Made by a program: the position numbers and the translations under genes
Shown: piece after piece, positions 42,814-53,649 of the stretch
Numbering within the stretch: position 1 is the first letter of the stretch
How the letters are laid out: every line of letters begins with the position of its first letter
NCBI GenBank assembly: GCA_902615745.1
Contig: CACMQB010000002.1
Span: 87,936-151,935, forward strand
Length of the DNA: 64,000 bases
From: an uncultured Alphaproteobacteria bacterium
GTDB taxonomy: Bacteria; Pseudomonadota; Alphaproteobacteria; HIMB59; GCA-002718135
Direction of reading: 5' to 3'
The notes under the pieces: model-generated
Told to the model about the DNA's origin: nothing
The model's database searches: none
Seen by the model: only the letters and a program-made list of their open reading frames with translations

Positions 42814-43977
42814 ATGCGATCTAACTTAGGTTTCTTTTCTGATGAAAAATTTAGATCCATTTTTTTTCAAACTTTAGTTGTAGGTTTATTTGCCCTAGGT
42901 TTATTTTTTGTAATAAATACAACTTCTTACAACTTAGAAAAAAGAAATATCGCAACTGGTTGGAGTTTTCTTCAAAATCCAGCAGGCTTTGATATAAGTT
43001 TTTCACCCTTCTTAGAATTTAAATCAACAGATACACATTTAAAAGTTTATTTTGTTGGAGTTTTAAATACTCTTTTGGTATCAATTACGGGTTGTATAGC
43101 CGCAACAATTTTAGGTTTTATATTGGGCATAGTAAGACTATCTTCAAATTGGTTATTAAGTCGATTAGTTTATATTTACGTTGAATTTTCAAGAAATGTA
43201 CCCTTACTTCTTCAAATAATTTTATGGTATAGTATTTTAATTCAACTTCCTCGTGTTAAGCAATCATTACAAGTTCTTGATGTGTTTTATATTTCAAACA
43301 GAGGATTGTATTCTCCAAGACCAATATTTGAAAGTGGATTTTCATATGTATCAATTGCAATTGTGTTGGCTTTAATTTCAAGTTTCTTAATAAATAGATG
43401 GGCAAAAAAAAGACAAGATAAGACAGGTCAACAATTCCCAGTATTCTCAAGTTCAATCGGGTTAATATTTATTGTTCCATTAATTTTATTTTTTATTATT
43501 GGTTCACCTTTGTCTTTTGAGCATCCAGAATTAAAAGGTTTTAACTTTAAAGGTGGTCTAGTCATTAGACCTGAATTTATAGCAATGTTTTTAGCATTAT
43601 CAATTTACACTGCAGCCTTCATTTCTGAAATTGTTAGAGCAGGTATAATGTCCGTCTCAAAAGGACAAAGAGAGGCATCTGCTGCTATAGGCTTAAAACA
43701 AACATGGATAATGAGACTAATTATTATACCCCAAGCTCTTAGAGTGATTGTCCCTCCACTAACAAGTCAGTATCTAAACTTAACTAAAAATTCTTCTTTA
43801 GGAATTGCTGTAGGATATGCTGACCTTGTTCACGGTTTTGGAGGAATAAGTTTAAATCAAACTGGTCAAGCTATTGAATGTATGGCAATTGTTATGGCAA
43901 CTTATTTGTCAATTAGTCTGACAATATCTTTCTTTATGAACATTTATAATAGAAGTATACAATTTAAGGAAAAGTAA
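42814..43977 (+). CDS. aapQ: general L-amino acid ABC transporter, permease AapQ
   Basis: A 387-residue inner-membrane permease. DEKFRSIFFQTLVVGLFAL, then NLEKRNIATGWSFLQNPAGFDI match AapQ/BztB. The EAA loop is REASAAIGLKQTWIMRLIII. The ATG at 42814 is chosen; a GTG at 42811 and TTG at 42799 are in frame, but the latter lies in the terminator's T run. No clear ribosome binding site is seen. Its stop overlaps aapM by one base. Confidence 0.9.
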   Translation: MRSNLGFFSDEKFRSIFFQTLVVGLFALGLFFVINTTSYNLEKRNIATGWSFLQNPAGFDISFSPFLEFKSTDTHLKVYFVGVLNTLLVSITGCIAATILGFILGIVRLSSNWLLSRLVYIYVEFSRNVPLLLQIILWYSILIQLPRVKQSLQVLDVFYISNRGLYSPRPIFESGFSYVSIAIVLALISSFLINRWAKKRQDKTGQQFPVFSSSIGLIFIVPLILFFIIGSPLSFEHPELKGFNFKGGLVIRPEFIAMFLALSIYTAAFISEIVRAGIMSVSKGQREASAAIGLKQTWIMRLIIIPQALRVIVPPLTSQYLNLTKNSSLGIAVGYADLVHGFGGISLNQTGQAIECMAIVMATYLSISLTISFFMNIYNRSIQFKEK

Positions 43978-45110
43978 TGAACGAAATGAATGAAGTTAGA
44001 AAACCACCAGTAGCAACAACAGGTATTATTGGTTGGTTACGAATAAATTTATTCTTCAATTGGACAAACTCATTAATAACTTTATTTGTTATTTATTGTT
44101 TGTATCAGTTTATTCCTTGGATTTTAGATTGGACAATATTTTCAGCTGACTTCAAATATAATTATCTTGGTGAAAAAATTACTAACCAAGAAATGTGTTC
44201 ACGAAATTTAGATCCTGAAAATGGTGGAGCTTGTTGGGCAGTTATATATGTAAGGTTTTATCAATTTATTTATGGATTTTATCCAAAGGTTGAAGTTTGG
44301 AGAGTAAATATAGCTTATGCAATGTTAGCATTAGCATTGCTACCTCTTTTGTATGCTAAACTTCCATATAGAAAGTACTTCTTATATTTTACATATATTT
44401 TTCCTGTTATTGCTTATTTTTTACTTAATGGAGGATTAGGCTTTACTGAAGTCTCTACTAACAAATGGGGTGGTCTTCTAGTAACACTCGTCCTAGGCTG
44501 TACTGGAATAGCTTTAGCTTTTCCTATTGGGATTATGCTAGCATTAGGAAGAAGATCTAAATTACCAGTTATAAGCATGATGTGTACATTGTTTATTGAA
44601 TTTATCAGAGGGGTTCCGCTAATTACTTTATTATTTTTTGGAATGGTAATGCTACCTTTATTTTTACCAGAAGGAATAGATATGGATGGTTTAGTAAGAG
44701 TTCTAGTAGCTGTTACATTATTCCAATCAGCTTATATGGCAGAAGTTATACGAGGAGGGCTACAAGCAATACCTCCTGGTCAATATGAGGCTGCTAAATC
44801 ACTAGGGATGTCCTATTGGAGAATGAATTTATTAATTATTCTTCCTCAAGCTATTAGAATTTCTATACCCCCAATTGTCAACACATCTATAGGTTTATTT
44901 AAGGACACAACTTTAGTTATAATTGTAGGAATATTAGATTTATTAGGTATTGGGAGAGGTACTTTAGCAGATACTAATTGGTTAGGCTTATCTTATGAAA
45001 TTTACTTTTTTGTTAGTTTGGTATTTTTTATATTCACATTTGGAATGTCTAGATACAGTTTATATTTGGAAAAGAAATTAAAAACAGGTATTAATATGGG
45101 GGCTGATTAA
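43977..45110 (+). CDS. aapM: general L-amino acid ABC transporter, permease AapM
   Basis: A 377-residue inner-membrane permease pairing with AapQ. The N-terminal [19 protein letters not shown] and [12 protein letters not shown] are typical of AapM/BztC. The EAA loop [19 protein letters not shown] lies near residue 263, followed by [20 protein letters not shown]. It overlaps aapQ by one base (TAATG), and aapP begins one base after its stop. Confidence 0.93.
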   Translation: MNEMNEVRKPPVATTGIIGWLRINLFFNWTNSLITLFVIYCLYQFIPWILDWTIFSADFKYNYLGEKITNQEMCSRNLDPENGGACWAVIYVRFYQFIYGFYPKVEVWRVNIAYAMLALALLPLLYAKLPYRKYFLYFTYIFPVIAYFLLNGGLGFTEVSTNKWGGLLVTLVLGCTGIALAFPIGIMLALGRRSKLPVISMMCTLFIEFIRGVPLITLLFFGMVMLPLFLPEGIDMDGLVRVLVAVTLFQSAYMAEVIRGGLQAIPPGQYEAAKSLGMSYWRMNLLIILPQAIRISIPPIVNTSIGLFKDTTLVIIVGILDLLGIGRGTLADTNWLGLSYEIYFFVSLVFFIFTFGMSRYSLYLEKKLKTGINMGAD

Positions 45111-45111
45111 A

Positions 45112-45855
45112 ATGAGTGAAGAATCAATAATTTCATTAAAAAATGTTAACAAATGGTTTGGAGATTTTCATGTATTACAAGATGTAAATCTTGAAGTTAA
45201 GAAGAAAGAAAGAATCGTAGTTTGTGGTCCTTCTGGTTCTGGTAAATCTACAATGATCAGATGTATTAATAGATTGGAAGAACATCAAGAAGGCTCAATT
45301 GTTGTTGATGGAATTGAGTTAACTGGAAATTTAAAAAATATTGATAATGTTAGGAAAGAAGTTGGAATGGTATTCCAGCAATTTAATTTATTCCCTCATT
45401 TGTCTGTAAAAGAAAATATAACACTTGCTCCAATTTGGGTTAAAAAAATGCCAAAGGCAGAAGCTGAGGAACTGGCTATGAGACAGTTAGAAATAGTAAA
45501 AATCCCTGAACAAGCCAACAAGTATCCTGGTCAATTATCTGGCGGTCAACAACAAAGAGTAGCAATTGCAAGATCCCTTGCAATGAATCCTAACATCATG
45601 CTTTTTGATGAACCAACTTCAGCTCTAGACCCCGAAATGATTAAAGAAGTTTTAGATGTAATGGTTGATTTGGCAAATGGTGGAATGACCATGATTGTTG
45701 TTACTCATGAAATGGGTTTTGCTAAAACAGTTGCTGATAGAATGGTGTTTATGGATGAAGGTAAAATTGTTGAGGAAGCTAGCCCAGATAAGTTTTTTAA
45801 TAATCCAGAGAGTGATAGAACAAAGTTATTTTTAAGTCAAATTCTTCATCAGTAA
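45112..45855 (+). CDS. aapP: general L-amino acid ABC transporter, ATPase
   Basis: A 247-residue ABC ATPase. Walker A is GPSGSGKST, the Q loop is [13 protein letters not shown], the signature is [16 protein letters not shown], and Walker B is [12 protein letters not shown] with the switch histidine in VVTHEMGFA. It powers AapQM import of a broad set of L-amino acids. It is convergent with the alaX gene with one base between stops. Confidence 0.95.
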   Translation: MSEESIISLKNVNKWFGDFHVLQDVNLEVKKKERIVVCGPSGSGKSTMIRCINRLEEHQEGSIVVDGIELTGNLKNIDNVRKEVGMVFQQFNLFPHLSVKENITLAPIWVKKMPKAEAEELAMRQLEIVKIPEQANKYPGQLSGGQQQRVAIARSLAMNPNIMLFDEPTSALDPEMIKEVLDVMVDLANGGMTMIVVTHEMGFAKTVADRMVFMDEGKIVEEASPDKFFNNPESDRTKLFLSQILHQ

Positions 45856-45856
45856 T

Positions 45857-46558
45857 TTAAGAAGATAACAATAAATTAACTCTTCTATTCATTTTACCTT
45901 TGTTTTCTATTTTGCCTATTTGAATTTTACCTATCTCATTAGTTGATTTTACATGTGTACCACCACAAGGTTGTAAATCAACATCACCAATTCTAATTAA
46001 TCTTATTTTACCATCTACTTGTGGAGGTTTTACTGACATGGTTCTAACAAGTTCAGGTTTTTCTTCTAATATACTTCTTTCAATTACTTCACTAGTAACG
46101 GTATGATTATCTTCAACTAACAAATTTATTTTTTCTTCCAATTCTTCTTTATTTATTAATTTATCTGGATCATTAAAATCTAATCGACTTTTTTCATAAC
46201 CAATTTGACCACCAGTTACTCCTAAGGGGACTATAGAACATAACAAGTGCAGCGCAGTATGCATTCTCATATGCTTGTATCGTAAATCCCAATTTATTTT
46301 TCCAATTATGTCAACATTCTCTTCAATATCTTTGAGATCATCTACAATATTTATTATTTTATTATTTTCTTTAATAGTATCTAAAACTTCTATTTTTATA
46401 CTTTCAGCTTCTATTGTCCCTGTGTCTCCAGGTTGACCATCACTTTTTGCATAAAATGCTGTCTTATCCAATTCAATACGATTTTCTTCTTTCACAATAC
46501 CTATAATTTTTGCTTTAAATTCTTTAATGTACGCATCATCTTCGAATAATTTTGTCAT
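45857..46558 (-). CDS. alaX: alanyl-tRNA editing protein AlaX
   Basis: A 233-residue free-standing editing domain that deacylates mischarged Ser- or Gly-tRNA(Ala). Zinc residues are the histidines of MRMHTALHLLCSIV and the Cys/His of LQPCGGTHVKSTNEIG. The N-terminal part (AFYAKSDGQPGDTG) and GGQIGYEKSRLDF correspond to AlaRS editing domains, giving the AlaX-M form. No neighbour is functionally linked. Its promoter region faces that of umuDC. Confidence 0.9.
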   Translation of the reverse strand: MTKLFEDDAYIKEFKAKIIGIVKEENRIELDKTAFYAKSDGQPGDTGTIEAESIKIEVLDTIKENNKIINIVDDLKDIEENVDIIGKINWDLRYKHMRMHTALHLLCSIVPLGVTGGQIGYEKSRLDFNDPDKLINKEELEEKINLLVEDNHTVTSEVIERSILEEKPELVRTMSVKPPQVDGKIRLIRIGDVDLQPCGGTHVKSTNEIGKIQIGKIENKGKMNRRVNLLLSS

Positions 46559-46591
46559 AGCGTTTTTTTACAGTATTTTAAAAATATTATA

Positions 46592-46635
46592 TTGACTTTT
46601 TTTTCATTCTGAATAAATTAGAACAAAAGTAGAAC
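46592..46635 (+). promoter_or_regulatory. umuDC promoter with LexA/SOS box
   Basis: TTGACT (46592-46597) and TAAATT (46614-46619) are 16 bases apart. Directly after the -10 lies GAAC-AAAAGTA-GAAC (46621-46635), an exact GAAC-N7-GAAC, the SOS box recognised by alphaproteobacterial LexA. LexA bound here would cover the transcription start. Confidence 0.85.
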
Positions 46636-46697
46636 AAATAATTTTATAAATAATATAATTATTATTTATCAATTATTTAAATATTTTTTCTAATATT

Positions 46698-47138
46698 ATG
46701 TCTAAAAAAATAGAAAACTTAATATTTAAAGCTGAATCCAAAGGAGATCAAATAACGCCTTATTTTCTTGATACAGTGTCTGCAGGTTTTCCATCTCCAG
46801 CTACTGATTATATGGAAAACAAACTTGATCTTAATGAATATTTGGTTCAACGTCCAACAGCAACCTATATCGTTAAAGCTAATGGCCCTTCTATGACCGA
46901 TGCAGGCATATTATCAGGTGATTTACTTATTGTTGATAGAAGTATTACACCTCGTAACGACAATATTGTTATAGCCTCAATCTTTGGTGACCTAACAGTT
47001 AAAAAACTGAAAAAGAAAGATGATCAGTCACTATTTTTAATTTCTGCCAATAGTGAGTATCCTAGTATTCAAGTTAAAGAAGAAATGGAGTGTTTTATAT
47101 GGGGGGTAGTGACATATGTCATACACAAAACTACTTAA
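46698..47138 (+). CDS. umuD: DNA polymerase V subunit UmuD
   Basis: A 146-residue self-cleaving S24-family protein. The likely cleavage site is A29-G30 in TVSAGFPSPATD. The dyad is Ser65 (ANGPSMTDAGI) and Lys102 (FGDLTVKKLKKK). After RecA-stimulated cleavage UmuD' joins UmuC in translesion synthesis. It lacks a DNA-binding domain, so it is UmuD and not LexA. The SOS box lies 62 bases upstream. It overlaps umuC by 23 bases. Confidence 0.93.
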   Translation: MSKKIENLIFKAESKGDQITPYFLDTVSAGFPSPATDYMENKLDLNEYLVQRPTATYIVKANGPSMTDAGILSGDLLIVDRSITPRNDNIVIASIFGDLTVKKLKKKDDQSLFLISANSEYPSIQVKEEMECFIWGVVTYVIHKTT

Positions 47139-48420
47139 TAGAAATCATAACTCAGTAAATCAATCTATCGCATTGATAGATTGCAATAATTTTTATGCAT
47201 CATGTGAAAGAATATTTAATCCCAAACTTATAGGAAAACCAATTGTCGTACTTTCCAATAATGATGGTTGTATCATTGCACGATCAAAAGAAGCAAAAAA
47301 ATTAGGTATAAAAATGGGTGAACCTTATTTTAAAGCAAAAAATATTATTGAAAAAAATGATGTTAAAGTTTTTTCATCTAATTATTCTTTGTATGGTGAT
47401 ATTTCCCAGAGAGTAATGGAGACTTTATCAAGTTTCTCTTCAGAGGTAGAAATCTACTCTATAGATGAAGCATTTCTTGGTTTAAATGGTTTTGAGAACT
47501 ATGAGCTAAACACTTATTGCAGACATATTAGACAAACAATTAAGAGGTGGGTTGGCATTCCAGTTAGTATTGGAGTGGGCTCAACAAAAACACTATCCAA
47601 AATAGCTAATCATTTAGCAAAAAAACAACCAGACTATAAAGGTGTGTGCATACTAAAAAACAAAATAGAAATAAAAAAAGCATTAGAATTAACATCCATT
47701 GAAGACGTATGGGGCATTGGAAGAAGATTATCTCTTTTCCTAAAAAAATATAATATTCATAATGCTTATCAATTTTCACAAATGGACAGAGGATGGATAA
47801 GAAAAAATATGGGTGTAGTGGGAGAGAAGACATACCTAGAATTAAATAGTGTATCGTGTTTAGACCTTGATTTGGTTTCAAGTGATAAACAAAGTTGTTG
47901 TGTCTCAAGATCATTTAGTCAGCCAATAGAAAAATTATTTGATTTGGAGGAATCAATATCAACTTATGGATCAAGAGTATCAGAGAAGATAAGAGAAGAG
48001 GGATTAGTCGCTGAGTCGATGAGTATTTTTGTTTTGACAAATCATTTTAATAGAAGAGAGAAACAATATTCAAATTCAATAAAACTACACTTACCTTTCC
48101 CAACAAATAATAGCATAAAAATTGTTAAAAGAGCTCTTGAAGGAATTAGAAAAATATACCGACCAGGATTTCGTTATAAAAAAGCTGGAATTATATTATG
48201 TGGTCTTAGCAGGCACAATGTAACTAGAGGATTGCTTGATTATGATCGTGATACATCAGATAGAATAATGAATACTATTGATAATATTAATTCTAGATAT
48301 GGAAGTTCAACGTTAAAGATAGCCTCTGAAGGTATAGAAAAAATATGGAAGATGAAAAGAGAAAACGTATCCCCATGTTACACAACACGTTTTGAAGAAT
48401 TGGTGGAAGTTAAGGCTTAG
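47116..48420 (+). CDS. umuC: DNA polymerase V subunit UmuC
   Basis: A 434-residue Y-family polymerase for damage bypass. Metal carboxylates are in IALIDCNNFYASCERIF (about residues 18-34) and IYSIDEAFLGL; GVGSTKTLSKIANHLAKK and the C-terminal little finger follow. Length is near that of E. coli UmuC (422). The ATG at 47116 inside umuD has a GGGGGT ribosome binding sequence a few bases upstream. A complete Pol V is notable in a streamlined-looking genome. Confidence 0.94.
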   Translation: MSYTKLLNRNHNSVNQSIALIDCNNFYASCERIFNPKLIGKPIVVLSNNDGCIIARSKEAKKLGIKMGEPYFKAKNIIEKNDVKVFSSNYSLYGDISQRVMETLSSFSSEVEIYSIDEAFLGLNGFENYELNTYCRHIRQTIKRWVGIPVSIGVGSTKTLSKIANHLAKKQPDYKGVCILKNKIEIKKALELTSIEDVWGIGRRLSLFLKKYNIHNAYQFSQMDRGWIRKNMGVVGEKTYLELNSVSCLDLDLVSSDKQSCCVSRSFSQPIEKLFDLEESISTYGSRVSEKIREEGLVAESMSIFVLTNHFNRREKQYSNSIKLHLPFPTNNSIKIVKRALEGIRKIYRPGFRYKKAGIILCGLSRHNVTRGLLDYDRDTSDRIMNTIDNINSRYGSSTLKIASEGIEKIWKMKRENVSPCYTTRFEELVEVKA

Positions 48421-48426
48421 AAAAAA

Positions 48427-48501
48427 TGGCTCCCCGGGCCGGGCTCGAACCAGCGACCGATCGGTTAACAGCCGATTGCTCTACCACTGAGCTACCGAGG
48501 A
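48427..48501 (-). tRNA. tRNA-Asn (anticodon GTT)
   Basis: On the minus strand the acceptor TCCTCGG pairs with CCGGGGA (one T-G pair). The anticodon loop CTGTTAA holds GTT (plus-strand 48467-48469), and the T arm is CGCTGG-TTCGAGC-like. Discriminator G and CCA are encoded. It lies 47 bases downstream of tRNA-Cys on the same strand. Confidence 0.95.
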
Positions 48502-48548
48502 ACACAATTTTGTTGATAATAAAAAAAAATTAAAAAACAAGAAAAATT

Positions 48549-48622
48549 TGGAGGCTCGGAGCGGAATCGAACCGCTGTGCAAGGCTTTGCAGGCCCCTAC
48601 ATCACCACTCTGCCACCGAGCC
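48549..48622 (-). tRNA. tRNA-Cys (anticodon GCA)
   Basis: On the minus strand the acceptor GGCTCGG pairs with CCGAGCC. The anticodon loop CTGCAAA holds GCA (plus-strand 48588-48590), and the T arm is AGCGG-TTCGATT-CCGCT. Discriminator T (U73) is the normal identity base for Cys, and CCA is encoded. It is probably co-transcribed with tRNA-Asn. Confidence 0.95.
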
Positions 48623-48746
48623 TAAAAAAAATGACAATTATCACTATATTATTTCTAGTCAATTAATGAAAAAAAATTCTAAAGATTAATAATATAATTT
48701 AAATAATTGATTAAATAATAGGTTTATATAAAGCATCCTTTAAGAA

Positions 48747-49406
48747 ATGAGTGAAACATTCGAAATTGCAAGAAAAAATATGGTTGTTAATCAATTAAGA
48801 CCAAACAAAATTAATGAAGAAAATATCTTACAAATATTTGAAAATACTCCTAAAGAAAATTATTTAGATGTCAGCTTAGGTAAGAATTGTTACCTAGATA
48901 ATAATTTAGATATAACTGAGAAAAGAGGATATCTTAAAAATTTACACCTAGCTCAAATTATAAAATATTCGAAAATTTTACCTAATGATAAGGTATTACA
49001 TATAGGCGGCTTAACGGGCTATTTTTCTGCTCTAATTAGCTCACTATGTAAAGAACTTCATGTTGTAGAAGAAAATAGAGAACTATTTAAATTATTAGAA
49101 CATAATATTAACAATACTGATAAAACTAATATTAGTTTATTTAATCATAATTTATTAGATGGATTATCTGATAAAGCTCCATTTAGCTTAATAATTATTG
49201 ATGGACCTATATATAAAATAACTGATAAGTTAATGAATCAACTAGCAATGAATGGCGGAAGGTTAATATATATTAAAAAAATATATGATAATTTGGGTAA
49301 AGCTTATAAAATTATAAGAAATGAAGATTTATATTCATCTGAGTATTTATTTGATGTAATGAGTAGTTATCAAATTCAAGAACAACAAGAGGATTTTAAA
49401 TTTTAA
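48747..49406 (+). CDS. protein-L-isoaspartate O-methyltransferase-like protein
   Basis: A 219-residue Pcm-family methyltransferase. The N-terminus ARKNMVVNQLRPNKINEENIL is the form found directly upstream of tolC in alphaproteobacteria. Motif I is diverged: VLHIGGLTGYFSALIS, where active Pcm has IGTGSGYQ. SLIIIDGPI fills the later SAM-fold strand. The changed motif makes true isoaspartate repair uncertain. A second, more standard pcm begins at the window's end. tolC follows directly. Confidence 0.82.
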   Translation: MSETFEIARKNMVVNQLRPNKINEENILQIFENTPKENYLDVSLGKNCYLDNNLDITEKRGYLKNLHLAQIIKYSKILPNDKVLHIGGLTGYFSALISSLCKELHVVEENRELFKLLEHNINNTDKTNISLFNHNLLDGLSDKAPFSLIIIDGPIYKITDKLMNQLAMNGGRLIYIKKIYDNLGKAYKIIRNEDLYSSEYLFDVMSSYQIQEQQEDFKF

Positions 49407-50693
49407 ATGAGATTATTTATATTATTTTTATTACTTATTTATTCTAAATCTATATTTGCTCTATCGATTGATGATTCTGTAAAAAGTACGATTGCAAATA
49501 ATTTGAAAGTAAAAATTGCTTTTGAAAAACTGAATGAAAGCAAAGAAACTATTGAGGTAGCTATAGGCAAAAAACTTCCAACAGTTACTGGCACAATTTC
49601 TGGTACATATAGTAATAGCGAAACAACATCAGCAGCTGGTGTATCAACAACACCAGAGACTTTTACAGATAAATATAAAATTAGTATTACTCAAAATTTG
49701 TATGATGGTGGTGAAAAAAGTTTAGAAATAGAAAGATCAAAAATTATTTACGAAAATGCAGTTATAAACTTTTATAAAACAGTTCAAGATTTATCGCTAA
49801 CAGCTGTAGAAGGTTATTTAACAGTAATAAATTATGAAAAATTATTAGAGGCTTCCAAAAAAAATTTTGATTCTGTTTCAAGATTTTTAGAAGAAGTAAA
49901 ATTAAAATATGAATTGGGATCAGCAACCATAACTGAATTGAAAAATGCTGAGAGTGCTTTTTCAATTGCTGAAACAAATCTTTTTTCAGCCGAACAAAAC
50001 TACAAAGTCAGTTTAAAAACATTTAAATCAATTGTTGGTAAAGAAGCTATTAATTTAGAAGATTATGTAAATATAGAAGATGATTTGAATTTTGATAACA
50101 TACTTTCTGAAGCTTATAAGAATAATTTTAATATCTTAATTGCTCAAAATAATATTAAAGTTAAAGAACTTGATCTCTCAAAAGAAAAAAGTACTAATAG
50201 ACCTAACTTAGATATAACAGCTTCTACTGAGTATTCGGATGGTTCAAGAATAGATGCAGGAAGTGAAAATACTAATGCAACATTAGGGTTAATTTTAACA
50301 ATTCCTATATTTCAGCAAAATATTGACAAATCAGACATTAGAAAAATAAATTCTCAAATTTTACAAACTGAAATTGAGCTAGAGGATCTTAAAGAAAGTT
50401 TAAATATTGAGGTATCAAACTATTATAAAAACTATTTAGTTAGTAAATCAAACTTAAATACATCGCTATTAACTATAGAGTATGCAAATACTCTTCTAGA
50501 AAGTACTCAAGAGGAATACAACCTCGGGACAAAATCTATCACTGATCTAATAGAAGCAGAAACTAATCTTTTAAACGTAAATGTTGAATATTTTAATGCA
50601 AATAAAAACTATCTGATTAATTATTTTAATTTACTAGCTTTAGATGGTTCACTGATTAAATTATTTGAGGAGTATCTTCCTAGCTATAATTAG
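49407..50693 (+). CDS. tolC: TolC-type outer-membrane efflux protein
   Basis: A 428-residue outer-membrane channel. The signal peptide MRLFILFLLLIYSKSIFA is followed by two similar halves of coiled-coil helices (e.g. FLEEVKLKYELGSATITELKNAE, about residues 152-174, and LESTQEEYNLGTKSITDLIEAE near 370-391), the standard TolC repeat. It gives type I secretion and efflux systems an exit. It starts immediately after the pcm-like stop. Confidence 0.92.
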   Translation: MRLFILFLLLIYSKSIFALSIDDSVKSTIANNLKVKIAFEKLNESKETIEVAIGKKLPTVTGTISGTYSNSETTSAAGVSTTPETFTDKYKISITQNLYDGGEKSLEIERSKIIYENAVINFYKTVQDLSLTAVEGYLTVINYEKLLEASKKNFDSVSRFLEEVKLKYELGSATITELKNAESAFSIAETNLFSAEQNYKVSLKTFKSIVGKEAINLEDYVNIEDDLNFDNILSEAYKNNFNILIAQNNIKVKELDLSKEKSTNRPNLDITASTEYSDGSRIDAGSENTNATLGLILTIPIFQQNIDKSDIRKINSQILQTEIELEDLKESLNIEVSNYYKNYLVSKSNLNTSLLTIEYANTLLESTQEEYNLGTKSITDLIEAETNLLNVNVEYFNANKNYLINYFNLLALDGSLIKLFEEYLPSYN

Positions 50694-50730
50694 AGTTTTA
50701 TTAATTTAATTAAACATTTATAATACCTAT

Positions 50731-51015
50731 ATGAATACAAAAAATTCTATCAATGAATCTCTAGAAGTTATACGAAGAGCACTCGAAGATGAAAAAAATA
50801 TTTCAGATAATGATTTATCATCCAATATTTTGATACTTAACCAAAAGGTTAATAGTGATGGTACAATAAAATTACTTCAAAAAGACGAAGATATCAATAG
50901 TGAAATTAATGATATTATAGACCAAAAACTTTCCTATCTTGTAGAAAATAAAATTGAAAAAATACTTGATGAAAGAATCCCAAAATTACTAAAAAATTAT
51001 TTCGATACAAAATAG
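50731..51015 (+). CDS. popZ: PopZ-like polar organising protein (DUF2497), compact form
   Basis: A 94-residue protein between tolC and valS, the place popZ holds in Caulobacter and relatives. The N-terminal helix INESLEVIRRALEDE matches the partner-binding helix of PopZ (usually E-E-I-L-x-S-I-R-R-I). The C-terminal helices LSYLVENKIEKILDERIPKLL match the oligomerisation region. The proline/acid-rich spacer, long in Caulobacter PopZ (177 residues in all), is nearly absent. A chromosome-anchoring role at the pole is inferred. Confidence 0.75.
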   Translation: MNTKNSINESLEVIRRALEDEKNISDNDLSSNILILNQKVNSDGTIKLLQKDEDINSEINDIIDQKLSYLVENKIEKILDERIPKLLKNYFDTK

Positions 51016-51020
51016 TTACA

Positions 51021-53648
51021 ATGCAGCTTGATAAATTTTTTGATTTTTTAAAAGATGAAAAAAAACTTTATTCGCAATGGGAGCAATCAAATTGTTTTAA
51101 ACCACAAAAAGGAGGTGAGCCTTATTCTATAATGATGCCACCACCTAATGTTACAGGCAGCTTACATATGGGTCATGCTTTAACCTTCACTATTCAAGAT
51201 ATATTAATCAGATATCATAGAATGAAGGGTATGGAAGTATTGTGGCAAGCAGGGACAGATCATGCAGGAATAGCTACTCAGATGGTGGTTGAAAGAAAAT
51301 TAAGTGAGTCAAACCTAGATCGACGATCTCTAGGTAGAAAAAAGTTTATTGAAAAAGTATGGGAATGGAAAAAAGAATCGGGTGGTCAGATAAGTAATCA
51401 ATTAAGAAGACTTGGTGCTTCTGCAGATTGGTCACGAGAAAGATTTACTATGGATGAAGGTCTTTCTAATGCAGTTAAGAAAGTTTTTGTTAATTTATAC
51501 AATGATGGAATTATTTACAAAGATAAGAGATTAGTTAACTGGGATCCAAAACTTTTAACTGCTATTTCTGATCTAGAAGTAGAGCAAAGAGATAGTGAAG
51601 GAAGTTTATGGCATATTAAATATCCTATAGATGAAAAAAATCATATCATAGTTGCAACAACAAGACCTGAGACGATGTTAGGTGATACTGCAGTTGCCGT
51701 TCATCCAGATGATGAAAAATATAAAAATTTAATTGGTAAATTTTGTAACTTGCCAATTTCAAATAAAAAAATACCAATCATTGCTGATGAATATGCAGAT
51801 CCTGAAAAAGGTTCTGGTGCAGTTAAAATTACTCCTGCACATGATTTTAATGATTTTGAGGTAGGAAAGAGACATGATTTAGAATTTATTAATATTTTTG
51901 ATGAAAATGCTAAACTTAACTCAAATGTACCTAAAGAATTTCAAAATTTAGATCGATTTGATGCAAGAAAACTAATTTTAAAACAATTAGATGAAATGAA
52001 TTTATTAATTAAAGAAGAAAAACAGCAAATGGTCATACCATATGGTGATAGATCAGGTGTTGTTATTGAGCCATGGCTCACAGACCAATGGTTTTGTGAT
52101 GCAAAAAAATTATCAGTTGATCCAATATCAGCTGTTAGAAATAATAGTTCTAAATTTATTCCCAAACAATGGGAAAATACATTTTATAATTGGATGGAAA
52201 ACATACAACCATGGTGTATTTCAAGACAGTTATGGTGGGGACATCAAATTCCTGCATGGTATGGTCCAGATAATAAATATTTTGTTAGTGAAACTTTAGA
52301 AGGAGCACAAAATCAGGCAAAAAAATTTTATGGAAAGGATGTTGAGCTAAGACAAGATGAAGACGTTCTTGATACTTGGTTTTCTTCTGCTCTATGGACA
52401 TTTTCTACTTTAGATTGGCCAAATAAAACGTATGAACTAGATAAATTTTATCCTGGTAATGTTTTGGTTACTGGTTTTGATATCATATTTTTTTGGGTTG
52501 CGCGGATGATGATGATGGGTTCTTATTTTATGAAGGAAACTCCATTTAAAGATATTTATATTCATCCTTTAATACGTGATGAAAAAGGACAAAAAATGTC
52601 TAAATCAAAAGGAAACATAATTGATCCTTTAGAGTTATTAGATAAATATGGCGCTGATACATTAAGATTTACACTAACAGCACTATTAAATCCTGGACGA
52701 GATGTAAAATTATCTGAAGCTAGAGTTAAAGGATATAAATCATTCACAAATAAAATTTGGAATGCTGGAAAATTTTTACAATTGAATAATTCAATTTTTA
52801 TAGATGATATATCAATTGATTCAATTATTTTTGATGCAAACAAATGGATAATAAAAGAATTGAATGATTTGAACACTCAACTTGATCAATTAACTAAAAA
52901 GTATTTGTTTCATGAAATAGCTAATAAAATTTATCATTTCGTATGGCATACTTATTGTGATTGGTACATTGAAATTATTAAACAAAATTTTAAAAATGAA
53001 AAATTTGCTGATGAGATTAAAAAAGTTTCTGGATGGACATTTATTCAAGTTTTAAAGATAATACATCCTGTTATGCCATTTATAAGTGAAAAACTATGGA
53101 GATCTTTAGTTGACGATAAATCATATTTAATGAACCAAGTTTTTCAAAATTACTCAACAAATAATTCTTTTAATAATTCTAAAAAAAACTTTGAAATATT
53201 TATTGAATTCATAACATCTATAAGAAATTTGAGATCAGAACTAAATATACCCTATAAACAATTAATTAATATCTCCATAGAAGCAAAAAATGAAGAAATT
53301 AATAATTTTCTAATTGTGTATAAAAATGAAATAAGTAATTTTTTAAAAACCAAAGATATTAGTTTTGATAAAATTCAACCTAATAAGAATTCAGCTTTAA
53401 TTGTGTTAACATCATTATCAGTTTTAATCCCTTTAGATGGTATTATTGACTCGGAAGCAGAATTAAAAAAATTAAATATGAAAAAGCAAGTTGAGCAAGA
53501 AAAATTTAATAAAGTTAATGACAAATTAAAAAATGATAATTTCATGAATAAAGCTTCAGAAGAAATTATTAATAAATTTAAAAATGAGGCAAATATTTAT
53601 AAATCTTCTATTGAAAAAATTGATCAAATAATAAATACTATCAAATAG
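51021..53648 (+). CDS. valS: valyl-tRNA synthetase
   Basis: An 875-residue class I synthetase. The HIGH-type motif is [17 protein letters not shown] (about residues 37-53), the editing domain has [17 protein letters not shown], and [16 protein letters not shown] follows. A short C-terminal coiled coil ([20 protein letters not shown]) is typical of ValRS. Length is normal. It starts 5 bases after the popZ-like gene and ends 1 base before ilvD. Confidence 0.97.
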   Translation: MQLDKFFDFLKDEKKLYSQWEQSNCFKPQKGGEPYSIMMPPPNVTGSLHMGHALTFTIQDILIRYHRMKGMEVLWQAGTDHAGIATQMVVERKLSESNLDRRSLGRKKFIEKVWEWKKESGGQISNQLRRLGASADWSRERFTMDEGLSNAVKKVFVNLYNDGIIYKDKRLVNWDPKLLTAISDLEVEQRDSEGSLWHIKYPIDEKNHIIVATTRPETMLGDTAVAVHPDDEKYKNLIGKFCNLPISNKKIPIIADEYADPEKGSGAVKITPAHDFNDFEVGKRHDLEFINIFDENAKLNSNVPKEFQNLDRFDARKLILKQLDEMNLLIKEEKQQMVIPYGDRSGVVIEPWLTDQWFCDAKKLSVDPISAVRNNSSKFIPKQWENTFYNWMENIQPWCISRQLWWGHQIPAWYGPDNKYFVSETLEGAQNQAKKFYGKDVELRQDEDVLDTWFSSALWTFSTLDWPNKTYELDKFYPGNVLVTGFDIIFFWVARMMMMGSYFMKETPFKDIYIHPLIRDEKGQKMSKSKGNIIDPLELLDKYGADTLRFTLTALLNPGRDVKLSEARVKGYKSFTNKIWNAGKFLQLNNSIFIDDISIDSIIFDANKWIIKELNDLNTQLDQLTKKYLFHEIANKIYHFVWHTYCDWYIEIIKQNFKNEKFADEIKKVSGWTFIQVLKIIHPVMPFISEKLWRSLVDDKSYLMNQVFQNYSTNNSFNNSKKNFEIFIEFITSIRNLRSELNIPYKQLINISIEAKNEEINNFLIVYKNEISNFLKTKDISFDKIQPNKNSALIVLTSLSVLIPLDGIIDSEAELKKLNMKKQVEQEKFNKVNDKLKNDNFMNKASEEIINKFKNEANIYKSSIEKIDQIINTIK

Positions 53649-53649
53649 A

